A DNA stretch of 64,000 bases from Acidovorax sp. FJL06 (lineage in GTDB: Bacteria; Pseudomonadota; Gammaproteobacteria; Burkholderiales; Burkholderiaceae_C): assembly GCF_003852545.1 (NCBI RefSeq), contig NZ_QAJR01000015.1, positions 109,282-173,281 of the forward strand, read 5' to 3'. Each line of letters starts with the position of its first letter. Position 1 is the stretch's first letter. The translations under genes were made by a program, and so were the position numbers. The notes beneath the pieces were generated by a model, which searched no databases, had not been told where the DNA came from, and worked only from the letters and a program-made list of their open reading frames with translations. Positions 18,979 through 26,529 of this stretch are shown one piece after another.

Positions 18979-19124
18979 CCTCCTGAGGCGCTGCGCGCCT
19001 TCACCCCTCTCTCGACCCGCTGCGCGGGTCGGGAGGGGGACGCTCCCAGCGCACGCAAGCGAAGCGCTGCATTCGCAGCTTGGCGGCCCTTGCGCGGGAG
19101 CACTGGCCTCTGGCCGCGCCGGTT
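18979..19124. repeat. Dispersed repeat, family B, copy 2 with strong hairpin
   Basis: Homologous to 14891-14999. The core contains the perfect stem CGACCCGC (19013-19020) and GCGGGTCG (19024-19031) with a 3-nt loop, extended by CCCCTCT and GAGGGGG flanks. It fills the gap between the binding-protein and permease genes and could attenuate read-through or protect the upstream message. Confidence 0.7.
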
Positions 19125-19168
19125 TCAAGGGCAGCGTGCAGCGCTGCTGATATCTGAATGCAAACACC

Positions 19169-20083
19169 ATGAGCACCACCAACACTCCGACCTTGCCCGC
19201 TGCCGCCGTTCCCTGGCGCAGCATTGCCGCCTGGTGGCAGGCGGCGCCGTTCACGCTGGTGTTTGCGCTGTTCTTCCTGGTGCCGCTGGCGCTGATCGTG
19301 ATGGTCAGCTTCTGGGACTTCAACGAGTACGAGCTCTTGCCCGGCTTCACGTTCAAGAACTACGTGTCGATCTTCGCGGGCTGTGGCGATGCGTCGGAGG
19401 GCCTGTGTGTCACGCTCAAGACGTATTACTCCACGCTCAAGTTCAGTTTTCTGGTGTGGCTGATCACGCTGGTGATCGGCTTCACCGTGGCCTATTTTTT
19501 GGCCTTCCATGTGCGCTCCTCGGGCATGCAGACGCTGCTGTTCGTGCTGTGCACCATTCCGTTCTGGACGTCGAACGTGATCCGCATGATCTCGTGGGTG
19601 CCGCTGCTGGGGCGCAATGGGCTGGTCAACCAGACGCTGATGGGCATGAACCTGATCGAGACGCCTGTGGAGTGGCTGCTGTTCTCGGACTTCTCGGTGG
19701 TGCTGGCCTTTGTGCACCTCTACACCATGTTCATGATCGTGCCCATCTTCAACAGCATGATGCGCATCGACCGCAGCCTCATCGAGGCGGCGAGCGACAG
19801 CGGCGCGAGTGGCTGGCAGACGCTGTGGAACGTGATCGTGCCGCTGTCGCGCACCGGCATCATCATCGGCTCGATCTTTGTCATCACCATCGTCATGGGC
19901 GACTTCGTGACCATCGGCGTGATGGGCGGGCAGCAGATCGCCTCCATCGGCAAGATCATCCAGGTGCAGACCTCGTACCTGCAGTTCCCGCTGGCGGCGG
20001 CCAACGCCGTGATCCTGCTGGCCGTGGTGCTGATGATCATCTGGGGCCTCACGCGCCTCGTCGATATTCGCAAGGAGCTGTGA
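19169..20083 (+). CDS. ABC transporter permease (PotB-like)
   Basis: The 304-residue protein has about six hydrophobic segments, the first at residues 27-50 (FTLVFALFFLVPLALIVMVSFW). The permease cytoplasmic EAA-type loop reads EAASDSGASGWQTLWNVIVPLS. It is an inner-membrane subunit of the importer and is separated by one base from the second permease, so the two are certainly co-translated. It resembles the PotB/HisM-like half of polyamine-type systems. Confidence 0.9.
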   Translation: MSTTNTPTLPAAAVPWRSIAAWWQAAPFTLVFALFFLVPLALIVMVSFWDFNEYELLPGFTFKNYVSIFAGCGDASEGLCVTLKTYYSTLKFSFLVWLITLVIGFTVAYFLAFHVRSSGMQTLLFVLCTIPFWTSNVIRMISWVPLLGRNGLVNQTLMGMNLIETPVEWLLFSDFSVVLAFVHLYTMFMIVPIFNSMMRIDRSLIEAASDSGASGWQTLWNVIVPLSRTGIIIGSIFVITIVMGDFVTIGVMGGQQIASIGKIIQVQTSYLQFPLAAANAVILLAVVLMIIWGLTRLVDIRKEL

Positions 20084-20084
20084 G

Positions 20085-20972
20085 ATGAAAGTCCGTGAAT
20101 CTCGCCCCGCCAGCTTCTGGCCCCTGGCCATTGTCTTTGCGCTGTTCGTGCTGTTCATGTACGGGCCGATGCTGGTCATCTTCATCCTGAGCTTTCAGGG
20201 ACCGGAAGGGGGGCTCACTTTCCCCATGCGCGGCGTGTCGCTGCACTGGTTCACCAAGCTGGCCGAGGGGCTGGGCGTGGTGGACATCGGCGCGGCGCTG
20301 TGGCGCTCGCTGGGCCTGGGCGTGGCGGTGATGCTGTGCACGGTGGTGTTGTCGGTGCTGGCCGGGCTGGCGTTTCGCAAGCGGCTGGCGGGCGGCAACA
20401 CGCTGTTCTTCATCGTTGTGGCCAGCCTCATCATGCCGTCCATCATCGTCTCGCTGGGCATCGGGCTGGAGTTTCGGCTCATCGACAACGGCATCAAGGC
20501 CGCGCTTGAATGGCTGGGCCTGGAGAGCACGCTGGAGGGTTACGGCACCTCGCTCGGCCTGTTCACCTCGGCCCTGGGCGCGCACCTGACGTGGACGCTG
20601 CCGTTTGGCCTGCTCATCATGTTTGCGGTGTTCAACCGCTTCAACCCTGCGTACGAAGAAGCCGCGCGCGACCTGGGCGCCACGCCCTGGCAGGGCTTTG
20701 CCCATGTGGTGCTGCCGCTGATCGCGCCCTCGGTCGTGGGCATCGGCATGTTCGGTTTCACGCTGAGCTGGGATGAGATCGCCCGCACCTCGCAGGCCAT
20801 CGGCGACGTGAACACGCTGCCGCTGGAGCTGCAGGGCCTGACCAGCACCGTGACAACGCCGTCGATCTACGCGCTGGGCACGCTGACCACCGTGGTGTCT
20901 TTTGTGGTCATGGGCATCACGTTGGCGCTGGTGTGGGCCTTGGGGCGCCGGCGCAAGGGCCGCCCGGGTTAA
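20085..20972 (+). CDS. ABC transporter permease (PotC-like)
   Basis: This is the second permease, 295 residues, with six hydrophobic segments and the loop EEAARDLGATPWQGFAHVVLPL, the EAA motif that docks on the ATPase. It starts one base after the first permease ends. The GntR regulator begins 13 bp downstream, continuing the operon. Confidence 0.9.
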   Translation: MKVRESRPASFWPLAIVFALFVLFMYGPMLVIFILSFQGPEGGLTFPMRGVSLHWFTKLAEGLGVVDIGAALWRSLGLGVAVMLCTVVLSVLAGLAFRKRLAGGNTLFFIVVASLIMPSIIVSLGIGLEFRLIDNGIKAALEWLGLESTLEGYGTSLGLFTSALGAHLTWTLPFGLLIMFAVFNRFNPAYEEAARDLGATPWQGFAHVVLPLIAPSVVGIGMFGFTLSWDEIARTSQAIGDVNTLPLELQGLTSTVTTPSIYALGTLTTVVSFVVMGITLALVWALGRRRKGRPG

Positions 20973-20985
20973 AAACGGCACCCTT

Positions 20986-21747
20986 ATGACGACCACTATT
21001 CCCAGGCCCCGGCGTGCGCGCGCTGCGGCCACCGAACCGCCCGTGCAGCCCGAGGCCCCAGGCCAGCTCAGCGATAACGACATGTACGACCGCATGGTGT
21101 CAGCCATCCTCGACCATCGGCTGCCGCCTGGCACCAAGCTGGTAGAGGATAAGTTGGCGGCAGCCTTCGGCGTGTCGCGCACCCGCGTGCGGCCTGTGCT
21201 GGTGCGGCTGGCCAACGAGCAGGTCGTCACGCTCACACCCAACCGGGGCGCATCCATTGCCCAGCCCACACCGCAAGAGGCGCTGGAGGTGTTCGAGGCC
21301 CGCCGCCTGCTGGAGCCGCGCCTGGTGGAGCTGTTCATTGCCAACGCCACCGACGCCGACATCGCCGCGCTGCGCACCTGCATCGACGACGAAGAGGCCG
21401 CCCGCGCCAGCGGCGACATGCGCCGCGCCATTCGGCTGTCGGGCGACTTCCACCTGCACATTGCGCAGGCGGCAGGGCATCAGACGCTGGGGCGCATCCT
21501 GCGCGAGCTGGTCTCGCGCACTTCGCTCATCCTCATGACCTACAGCCCCAGCCATGCGCAGACCCGCGAAGAGGCCACGGCCTGCGGCTGCCGCGAGCAC
21601 CGGGCGCTGATCGACGCCATTCGCCTGCGCGACGCGCGCGAGGCGCCCCGCCTCATGTTGGCGCACCTGGCACGCATCGAAACGCAGCTGGAGTTCACCC
21701 CGCCGGCCAGCGGTGTGCCGGATCTTGCGCAGCTGCTGGGCACCTGA
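20986..21747 (+). CDS. GntR-family transcriptional regulator (FadR/FCD type)
   Basis: From the ATG at 20986 it has 253 residues. A winged HTH spans about residues 33-95 (LPPGTKLVEDKLAAAFGVSRTRVRPVLVRL, read in two parts). An all-helical FCD effector domain follows, with the FEARRLLEP start and metal-site-like histidines (FHLHIAQAAGH, CREHRALIDAI). It sits inside the transport operon and probably responds to the transported compound or its product. Candidate sites are at 16457-16489. Confidence 0.88.
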   Translation: MTTTIPRPRRARAAATEPPVQPEAPGQLSDNDMYDRMVSAILDHRLPPGTKLVEDKLAAAFGVSRTRVRPVLVRLANEQVVTLTPNRGASIAQPTPQEALEVFEARRLLEPRLVELFIANATDADIAALRTCIDDEEAARASGDMRRAIRLSGDFHLHIAQAAGHQTLGRILRELVSRTSLILMTYSPSHAQTREEATACGCREHRALIDAIRLRDAREAPRLMLAHLARIETQLEFTPPASGVPDLAQLLGT

Positions 21748-21767
21748 ATTCCGCCACCTTGCTTGCC

Positions 21768-22514
21768 ATGCGCCAGCTGCTCGTCATCAACCCCAACACC
21801 TCGGCCAGCGTCAGCGCCTTGCTGCAGCGGCATGTGCAGGCCGCCGCAGGTTCGCATGTGGCGGTGCGCACGGCCACGGCGCGTTTCGGCGCCCCGTACA
21901 TCGCCTGCGAGGCCAGCTACGCGGTGGCGGCCCATGCCGCGCTGGATGCCTGGGCGAATGAACTGGCACAGCTCCAGCCGCAGCCTGATGCCGTGCTGAT
22001 CGGTTGTTTTGGCGACCCGGGCCTGATGGCGCTGCGCGAAAGCAGCCCTGTGCCTGTGACGGGGCTGGCCGAAGCGTCTTTCATCGAAGCCGCTCGCCAC
22101 GGCCGCTTCGCCATCGTCACGGGCGGCGAGCGATGGGGCCCCATGCTGCAGCGCCTGGCGCAGGCGCTGGGCCACGCGCATGGGCTCGCGGGCATCCACA
22201 CGGTGGCCCCGACAGGCGCCCAGCTGGCTGCAGACCCAGAGGCCGCGCTCGCCTTGCTGGCCCAGGCGTGCCGTGACGTGGTGCGGCAGATGGGCGTGCA
22301 GGCTGTGATCCTGGGCGGGGCGGGGCTTGCCGGCATGGCCGCCGCCGTGCAGCCGCAGGTGGCTGTGCCGGTCATTGACAGCGTGGTGGCTGGTGCCACC
22401 TGGGCGCTGCGTGTGCACCCGGTGCCATCAGAGCGCAAAGTGCCTGGCTTCGATGTGGCGTGGGCGGGGGTGTCGGGGGAGATGGTGGCCTTGGGGATGG
22501 CTGGGGTGGTTTGA
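21768..22514 (+). CDS. Asp/Glu/hydantoin racemase-family protein
   Basis: The ATG at 21768 gives 248 residues starting RQLLVINPNTSASVS, the family's N-terminal motif. The first catalytic cysteine is present (LIGCFGDPG, Cys80). The second, expected in ILGCAGM, is replaced: the sequence reads ILGGAGLAGM with Gly184. A true two-base racemase needs both cysteines, so this may be a decarboxylase-like or one-cysteine relative. It closes the ABC-GntR operon, suggesting the imported compound is a hydantoin, amino-acid or malonate-like acid; this is inference. Confidence 0.82.
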   Translation: MRQLLVINPNTSASVSALLQRHVQAAAGSHVAVRTATARFGAPYIACEASYAVAAHAALDAWANELAQLQPQPDAVLIGCFGDPGLMALRESSPVPVTGLAEASFIEAARHGRFAIVTGGERWGPMLQRLAQALGHAHGLAGIHTVAPTGAQLAADPEAALALLAQACRDVVRQMGVQAVILGGAGLAGMAAAVQPQVAVPVIDSVVAGATWALRVHPVPSERKVPGFDVAWAGVSGEMVALGMAGVV

Positions 22515-22538
22515 CGCAGGGAGGCGGAAAGCCTAGTA

Positions 22539-22550
22539 TTACGTTTGTAA
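22539..22550. promoter_or_regulatory. Candidate toxin-antitoxin operator
   Basis: TTAC-gttt-GTAA lies 16 bp upstream of the AbrB-type antitoxin start in an AT-rich pocket, within a wider imperfect palindrome. A TAAGG ribosome-binding site follows at 22556-22560. Autoregulation by the antitoxin is typical of such modules. Confidence 0.45.
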
Positions 22551-22566
22551 TTACTTAAGGTATTCC

Positions 22567-22791
22567 ATGCACACCCTCAAACTCACCCAGGTCGGCAACT
22601 CTGTCGGTGCGATTTTTCCGAAGGAGCTGCTGGCGCGGTTGCAACTGGAAAAGGGCGATGAACTGTATGTGACGGAATCGCCCGACGGCTTGCGCATTAC
22701 CACCCACAACCCCGAATTTGAAGCACAGATGCGCGTGGCGCGCGAGATCATGAAAGAGCGTCGGGCCGTGTTGCACGAGCTGGCCAAATGA
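22567..22791 (+). CDS. AbrB/MazE-type antitoxin
   Basis: This 74-residue protein has an N-terminal swapped-hairpin AbrB DNA-binding domain (LKLTQVGNSVGAIFPKELLARL) and a C-terminal helix (VAREIMKERRAVLHELAK) suited to bind and neutralise the toxin. The stop overlaps the toxin start as ATGA. This arrangement, an AbrB-like antitoxin with a Doc-like toxin, is a known type II toxin-antitoxin layout. Confidence 0.88.
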   Translation: MHTLKLTQVGNSVGAIFPKELLARLQLEKGDELYVTESPDGLRITTHNPEFEAQMRVAREIMKERRAVLHELAK

Positions 22792-23180
22792 GCGAATGGG
22801 TCTGGCTGGACCGTGCTGTCATCATTGCCATCCATGAAATGCAACTGGCCGAACACGGTGGTGGTGTGGGCGTGCGCGACGCAGGTTTGCTCGATTCAGC
22901 CCTGGGCAAACCGCTGCATCTGAGCCACTACGGTGAGCCACCGCCAGACGCTGCGGCGTTGGCTGCTTCTTACGGGTATGGGATTTCGCGCAACCATCCC
23001 TTTATCGATGGGAACAAGCGCACGGGCTTCGTGGCAGCCGAGCTTTTTTTGCGCCTGAACGGGTGGACGCTCACCGCCGACGACGCATCGTGCGTGCTGA
23101 CCATGCTCGCCGTCGCCGCAGGCGACATCACCGAAGAGGCGTTTGCCGCCTGGCTGCGGGAGCACGCCGTAGTCCGTTGA
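22788..23180 (+). CDS. doc: Doc/death-on-curing family toxin (Fic fold)
   Basis: The 130-residue protein carries the Fic-like motif HPFIDGNKR (His70 to Arg78), close to the Doc pattern HxFxxANKR. P1 Doc phosphorylates EF-Tu, and the Lys in place of the Fic-type Gly marks the Doc group. All key residues (His70, Asp74, Asn76, Lys77, Arg78) are visible, so the toxin looks intact. A hairpin with a T-run at 23231-23255 follows. Confidence 0.88.
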   Translation: MSEWVWLDRAVIIAIHEMQLAEHGGGVGVRDAGLLDSALGKPLHLSHYGEPPPDAAALAASYGYGISRNHPFIDGNKRTGFVAAELFLRLNGWTLTADDASCVLTMLAVAAGDITEEAFAAWLREHAVVR

Positions 23181-23214
23181 GTGAAATTTGAAGCTTTCTG
23201 GGGCCCTACCGCCT

Positions 23215-23255
23215 ATCCAGTAAGCGCTGTAAGCTATAAAAATGATAGCTTTTTG
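23215..23255 (+). terminator. Family A repeat copy acting as likely terminator after doc
   Basis: The stem AAGCTAT (23231-23237) and ATAGCTT (23245-23251) encloses aaaaatg and is followed by a short T-run. The AAGCGCT just upstream is shared with the other family A copies. It lies between the convergent doc and nth genes. Confidence 0.55.
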
Positions 23256-23269
23256 CCACGCCTGCTGGC

Positions 23270-23908
23270 TCAGGGCGCCAGCGTCTTCGGCTTGTAGTCG
23301 CAATACTCGCTCACCACACATTCCCAGCAGCGCGGCTTGCGCGCCTGGCATACGTAGCGGCCGAGCAGAATGAGCCAGTGGTGCGAATCCACTGCGTAGG
23401 CATCTGGCACGCGCTTCATGAGCTGCAGCTCTACCGCCAGCGGGTTCTTGCCCGGCGCGAGGCCGGTGCGGTTGCCTACGCGGAAGATGTGCGTGTCCAC
23501 CGCCATGGTGGGCTGGCCAAAGGCCACGTTCAGCACGACATTGGCCGTCTTGCGGCCCACGCCGGGCAGGGCCTCCAGCGCCTCGCGCGTGCGGGGCACT
23601 ACGCTGCCGTGCTGCTCCACGAGGATGCGGCAGGTTTCCATCAGGTTCTTGGCCTTGGTGCGGTACAGGCCGATGGTCTTGATGTAGCCCTCCAGCCCCG
23701 CCAGGCCGAGGTCCAGGATGGCCTGGGGCGTGCCCGCCACCGGGAACAGCTTGCGCGTGGCCTTGTTCACGCCCACGTCGGTGGCCTGGGCCGACAGCAG
23801 CACGGCGGCCAGCAGCTCGAACGGGGTGGTGTACTCCAGCTCCGTGTTGGGTAGGGGGTTGGCCGCCTTGAGGGTGGCGAAGAAGGGCTCGATGTCGGAG
23901 GTCTTCAT
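23270..23908 (-). CDS. nth: Endonuclease III
   Basis: The 212-residue DNA glycosylase/AP lyase has the helix-hairpin-helix LPGVGRKTA with catalytic Lys120, the general acid/base Asp138 in VDTHIF, and the [4Fe-4S] cluster ligands Cys187, 194, 197 and 203 (C-x6-C-x2-C-x5-C). It removes oxidised pyrimidines in base excision repair. The start overlaps the stop of a LysR regulator gene as ATGA, an unusual partner that implies co-translation. Confidence 0.97.
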   Translation of the reverse strand: MKTSDIEPFFATLKAANPLPNTELEYTTPFELLAAVLLSAQATDVGVNKATRKLFPVAGTPQAILDLGLAGLEGYIKTIGLYRTKAKNLMETCRILVEQHGSVVPRTREALEALPGVGRKTANVVLNVAFGQPTMAVDTHIFRVGNRTGLAPGKNPLAVELQLMKRVPDAYAVDSHHWLILLGRYVCQARKPRCWECVVSEYCDYKPKTLAP

Positions 23909-24870
23909 CTGGAAGTGGGTGGGGATGTCTTTTTTCTGGAAGGCACGGGGGGTACCGCTGCATTGTCCCGCAGCTCACCGCGCAGAAATTCGAGGAACAT
24001 GCGCACGGCCGCCGGCAGGGTGCGGCCATGCAGCGTTTGCAGCTCGGCGGCGCGCGCGCTCATGCCGGGCTCGCGGATCTGTGCAGCGTGCAGTTCGCCG
24101 CGCTGCACGCGGTCGCGCACCGTGACCTCGCCCGAGATGGACAGGCCGCCGCCGTGCAGCACGAAGTGCATCAGCGTCTCGAAGTGGTTGCACACCAGGG
24201 CCGGCTCGAACACCAGGCCGCGCTGGCTGCAGCCGATGTCGAACAGCTGGCGCACGGTGTTGTCGCGCTCGGGCAGGGCGATGGGGTAGCCATGCATCTG
24301 TGCCAGCGTCACCGAGGCAAACCGCGCCAGCGCGTGGTCCGGCCGCATGATGGCGATCACGGGCGCGGCCTGGCGGTGCTGCACCGTGATGTCGCGCTCG
24401 GCCGAGCGGCTGTAGGTCAGGCCGATGTCCGCGTCGCCGTTGCGCACCGCCGTGGTCACGGCCGCCGGGCTGGCCACGCGCAGGTGGAACTGGATGCCGG
24501 GGTACTGCGTGCGGAACTGTGCCATCACGCGCGGCAAAAATTCGATGGCAAACCCGGCGGAGCTGCAGATGCGCACCCGCCCGGTGTGCAGGCCCTGCAG
24601 CGCCTGGATGTCCGAGACCACGCGGTCGGCCTCCAGCGCACCGCGCCGCGCATGGGCCGCCAGCAGCTCGCCGGCGGCGCTGGGCGCCATGCCACGCGGG
24701 CGCCGGTCGAACAGCGGCACGCCCAGCAGATCTTCGAGCGCGGCCACCTGGCGGCTCACGGCCGAGGGCGACACGTTCAGACGCGTGGCGGCCTCGCTGA
24801 CCGAGCCGCTGCGCACCACTTCCAGGAAGTAGCGCAGCGCCGTGTCCTGCAGCCGGCTGGATGAAAGCAT
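23905..24870 (-). CDS. LysR-family transcriptional regulator
   Basis: The ATG complementary to 24868-24870 gives 321 residues. The HTH (SGSVSEAATRLNVSPSAVSRQ) is near residue 20, followed by a periplasmic-binding-protein-like effector domain. It is divergent from an amidase and a Bug-type binding protein, which it probably controls through palindromes at 24891-24905 and 24929-24940. Its stop overlaps the nth start. Confidence 0.9.
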   Translation of the reverse strand: MLSSSRLQDTALRYFLEVVRSGSVSEAATRLNVSPSAVSRQVAALEDLLGVPLFDRRPRGMAPSAAGELLAAHARRGALEADRVVSDIQALQGLHTGRVRICSSAGFAIEFLPRVMAQFRTQYPGIQFHLRVASPAAVTTAVRNGDADIGLTYSRSAERDITVQHRQAAPVIAIMRPDHALARFASVTLAQMHGYPIALPERDNTVRQLFDIGCSQRGLVFEPALVCNHFETLMHFVLHGGGLSISGEVTVRDRVQRGELHAAQIREPGMSARAAELQTLHGRTLPAAVRMFLEFLRGELRDNAAVPPVPSRKKTSPPTSR

Positions 24871-24890
24871 GGGATACCTTTGGGCGTGGA

Positions 24891-24940
24891 TTGCGTAAAA
24901 CGCAAAGATAACCTCAGAAATCGTCGATTGCTGAAAAGCA
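24891..24940. promoter_or_regulatory. LysR-type operator region (two palindromes)
   Basis: TTGCGT-aaa-ACGCAA (24891-24905) is a perfect palindrome that fits the T-N11-A LysR box. A second, weaker TGCT-gaaa-AGCA lies at 24929-24940, about 37 bp centre-to-centre. Both lie in the 95-bp gap between the divergent LysR and amidase genes, like recognition and activation sites. Confidence 0.6.
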
Positions 24941-24965
24941 TTCGGCTGCTTATGCTGGCTTGCAA

Positions 24966-26465
24966 ATGACACATTCACCGGCCTTCGCATCCATGCCTTC
25001 TGCAGCCAGCTCCCCTGTCGTCGTCCCCCCAAGCGCCATCGTGGACCACACGGCCACCAGCCTGTCGCACGCCATTCACGCCCGCGATGTCTCCTGCGTC
25101 GAAGTGCTTGACGCCTACTTGGCCCAGGTGGACCGCCTGAACCCCGTGGTCAATGCCCTGGTGGCGATGGCCGACCGCGATGCGCTGCGCGCGCAGGCCG
25201 CAGAGCGCGATGCCCAGCTGGCGCGGGGCCACAGCCTGGGGCCGCTGCACGGGTTTCCGCAGGCGCCCAAGGACATCATGCCTGCCGCCGGCATGGTCAC
25301 CACCCGCGGCTCCCCCATCTTCGCGGGCCAGGTCTCGGCCAGCGATGCCGTGGTGTTCGAGCGCATGCGCGCCGGCGGCGCGCTGTTCATCGGCCGCAGC
25401 AACTCGCCCGAGTTCGGCCTGGGCGGCCACACCTACAACCCGGTGTACGGCACCACGCGCAATGCGTTCGACCCGAAGGTGTCGGCGGGCGGCAGCAGCG
25501 GCGGGGCGGCAGTGGCCGTGGCCCTGCACATGCTGCCGGTGGCCGACGGCTCGGACATGATGGGTTCGCTGCGCACGCCGGCGGCGTTCAACAACGTGTA
25601 TGGCCTGCGCACCTCGTTCGGCCTGGTGCCACACGGGCCGACGGAGGAGGTGTTCTTCCAGCAATTCAGCGTGGCCGGGCCCATGGCGCGCAACATTCCC
25701 GACCTGGCGCTGCTGCTGTCGGTGCAGGCGGGGTTCGACGCGCGCCTGCCACTCACGCGCCGGCACGACAACACGGCCCTGCTGGGCCAGCCGCTGGAGC
25801 GCGACTTCCGGGGTGTGCGCATCGGCTGGCTGGGCGACCTGGGCGGCCACCTGCCCACCGAACCCGGCCTTTTATCCACCTGTGAGCAGGCGCTGGAACA
25901 CTTCCGCACGGTGGGCTGCGCCGTGGAATCCGTGGTGCCCGCGTTCGATCTGGAACAGCTGTGGAACGCCTGGATCGACCTGCGTAGCTTCAGCGTGGCG
26001 GGCGCCAACGCGGCTCTGTACCGCAACCCGGCCACGCATGCGCTGCTCAAGCCCGAGGCGGTGTGGGAGATCGAGCGCGGCATGCGCCTCGCGGCCCTGC
26101 AGGTGTACGACGCAGCCCGCGTGCGCAGTGCCTGGTACCAGGTGCTGCGCGGCCTGTTCGAGCAGTTCGATTTCCTGGTGCTGCCGGCCGCGCAGGTCTT
26201 TCCGTTCGGTGCCGAGCTGGACTGGCCGCACGAGGTCGGCGGGCGCACCATGGACACCTACCACCGCTGGATGGAAACCGTGGTGCCCGCCACCATGGCC
26301 GGCCTGCCCGCGCTGGCCGCGCCGGCGGGCTTCGGGCCTGGTGGACTGCCTGCCGGGCTGCAGATCATCGGCCCGGCGCAGGCCGATGCCGCCGTGCTGC
26401 AGATTGGGCATGCGTACGACCAGGCCAGCGGCCATGCCCGCGTGGCTAGCCCTTTGCTGGGTTGA
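24966..26465 (+). CDS. Amidase-signature-family hydrolase
   Basis: The 499-residue protein starts at the ATG at 24966; a TTG two codons earlier is possible. The Ser-cisSer-Lys triad is visible: Lys102 (APKDI), Ser177-Ser178 (GGSSGG) and Ser201 (SDMMGSLRTPA). The family hydrolyses amide bonds of small molecules or amino-acid derivatives in the cytoplasm. It is followed 64 bp later by a Bug-type binding protein and lies divergent from its likely LysR regulator. This suggests a catabolic unit for an imported amide or its product. Confidence 0.9.
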   Translation: MTHSPAFASMPSAASSPVVVPPSAIVDHTATSLSHAIHARDVSCVEVLDAYLAQVDRLNPVVNALVAMADRDALRAQAAERDAQLARGHSLGPLHGFPQAPKDIMPAAGMVTTRGSPIFAGQVSASDAVVFERMRAGGALFIGRSNSPEFGLGGHTYNPVYGTTRNAFDPKVSAGGSSGGAAVAVALHMLPVADGSDMMGSLRTPAAFNNVYGLRTSFGLVPHGPTEEVFFQQFSVAGPMARNIPDLALLLSVQAGFDARLPLTRRHDNTALLGQPLERDFRGVRIGWLGDLGGHLPTEPGLLSTCEQALEHFRTVGCAVESVVPAFDLEQLWNAWIDLRSFSVAGANAALYRNPATHALLKPEAVWEIERGMRLAALQVYDAARVRSAWYQVLRGLFEQFDFLVLPAAQVFPFGAELDWPHEVGGRTMDTYHRWMETVVPATMAGLPALAAPAGFGPGGLPAGLQIIGPAQADAAVLQIGHAYDQASGHARVASPLLG

Positions 26466-26529
26466 TCCGCCCCGTTTTACATCGCTTCCCCTGCCGCCTT
26501 TCCCGCAGTTTTTTGACCGGAGAACCCCC

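Noticed and set aside
18979-19124. Insertion-sequence end or attachment site
   Set aside because: There is no transposase, no target duplication and no flanking mobile gene; the homologous copy at 14891 shows it is a small dispersed repeat.
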